Shown here: piece by piece, positions 5,829-6,168 of the stretch
Layout: each line of letters starts with the position of its first letter
Position numbering within the stretch: the first letter of the stretch is position 1
Assembly (NCBI GenBank): GCA_021789355.1
Contig: JAJYJR010000369.1
Coordinates: 1-6,168 of the forward strand
DNA: 6,168 bases
From: Chloroflexota bacterium
GTDB lineage: Bacteria; Chloroflexota; Limnocylindria; Limnocylindrales; CSP1-4
Direction of reading: 5' to 3'
Position numbers and translations under genes: made by a program
Notes under the pieces: generated by a model
The model's database searches: none
What the model was told of the DNA's origin: nothing
What the model saw: the letters and a program-made list of their open reading frames with translations, nothing else

Positions 5829-6035
5829 ATGGAACCCGTCGATTTCGTCCCGCCGGGCTTCGTGCCGCCCGCGTCGCTCGAGACGCAGCTGTTCCGGCTC
5901 GAGCCCCTCGGGCCCGAGCACGACGAGTTGCGTGAGATCCGCACGCGCTGGTTCGGAGAGGAAGGGATCGAGCTCGTCGTCGACGTCGAGGATGGGCGAG
6001 TCGTGACGGCGTGGCGGAAGGGGCTGCGGAAATGA
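5829..6035 (+). CDS. Chimeric small ORF: GNAT-like N-terminus joined to a DUF4258-like tail
   Basis: A 68-residue ORF that seems to be two pieces. Residues 1-31 (FVPPGFVPP, SLETQLFRLEPLGPEH) look like the start of a GNAT-type acetyltransferase family that opens with this proline-rich stretch and an LEPLGPEH motif. The acetyl-CoA domain that should follow is absent. Residues 33-68 (LREIRTRWFGEEGIELVVDV, then EDGRVVTAWRKGLRK) resemble the C-terminal strands of small DUF4258-type, toxin-like proteins. That fits the DUF2283 gene which follows with an ATGA overlap. The ORF may be a functional but shortened protein expressed from a borrowed promoter and start, or a decayed gene. Both family assignments are from memory and moderate; the join near nucleotide 5920 is inference. 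Confidence 0.5.
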   Translation: MEPVDFVPPGFVPPASLETQLFRLEPLGPEHDELREIRTRWFGEEGIELVVDVEDGRVVTAWRKGLRK

Positions 6036-6168
6036 CCCACCTTCTTCTCGAGTACGACGAGTCGGTCGATGCCGCCTATCTGACGGTGAGCGATCAACCG
6101 TGGGACCACCAGACGCGCCTGGACGATGCGCGCGGGATCAACTACGCGGCGGACGGCTCCGTCGTCGG
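6032..6168 (+). CDS. DUF2283 family protein (partial, N-terminal 45 residues)
   Basis: The ATG at 6032 overlaps the previous stop as ATGA, and the frame stays open to the window edge. The peptide (MTHLLLEYDESVDAAYLTVSD..., then RLDDARGINYAADGSVV) has the DUF2283 pattern. It has YD.x.DA.Y at the start, a short strand, and an acidic turn followed by G-I-N-Y-x-x-D-G-x-V. Full members are roughly 60-80 residues, so about half of the gene is present. The family is uncharacterised but is often the second gene of small toxin-antitoxin-like pairs, acting as the probable antitoxin; that role is inferred here from the upstream DUF4258-like tail. Confidence 0.72.
   Translation, partial: MTHLLLEYDESVDAAYLTVSDQPWDHQTRLDDARGINYAADGSVV

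Noticed and set aside
5095..5921. Two long open frames on the minus strand over the immunity-like gene
   Set aside because: They mirror a very GC-rich gene whose sense product matches a known family pattern. Their products are repetitive Arg/Ala/Gly/Pro sequence.
1..6168. CRISPR array, tRNA, insertion sequence or integrase
   Set aside because: I saw no regularly spaced repeats, tRNA-like cloverleaf, transposase or integrase motifs in the window.

Overview
This is a GC-rich bacterial window. It suggests an actinobacterium or a high-GC member of the Chloroflexota, but no rRNA, tRNA or marker gene is present, so the taxonomy is a guess. Starts are mostly GTG or TTG behind strong purine-rich ribosome binding sites, and one small gene looks leaderless. 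The content (nuclease, ATPases, toxin-antitoxin pair, immunity-like protein, a chimeric small ORF) is typical of an accessory or defence island.

Region 1 (1-4238, plus strand) is a tightly coupled operon. It starts with the C-terminal end of an unrecognised protein (1-144). Four bases later comes an HNH endonuclease with a beta-rich N-terminal domain (149-1102). A 4-base overlap (GTGA) leads to a STAND/archaeal-ATPase-type NTPase with an uncharacterised N-terminal domain (1099-2793). A second GTGA overlap leads to another NTPase of the same style, fused to a C-terminal Schlafen AlbA_2 domain (2790-4238). This looks like a multi-gene, NTP-driven nuclease system, plausibly anti-phage. I cannot match it to a named defence system. 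The two ATPase genes are visibly less GC-rich than the genes at the right end, which fits horizontal acquisition.

Region 2 (4239-5220) holds a short gene-free stretch with what may be a decayed coding fragment. It then holds a minus-strand type II toxin-antitoxin pair: a ribbon-helix-helix antitoxin (4793-5053) followed by a RelE/ParE toxin (4499-4789). The pair has a recognisable sigma70-type promoter with a 20-bp palindrome in its spacer, a good candidate for the autoregulatory operator. A 41-bp imperfect direct repeat (4378-4418 and 5147-5187) brackets the module.

Region 3 (5221-6168, plus strand, very GC-rich) holds an Imm5-like putative immunity protein, then a 68-codon ORF. That ORF appears to join the first ~30 residues of a GNAT-type acetyltransferase to the tail of a small DUF4258-like protein. 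Its ATG lies where a -10 element (GATAAT) predicts transcription to start. It overlaps by 4 bases (ATGA) a DUF2283 gene cut by the window edge. DUF4258/DUF2283-type pairs resemble toxin-antitoxin modules.
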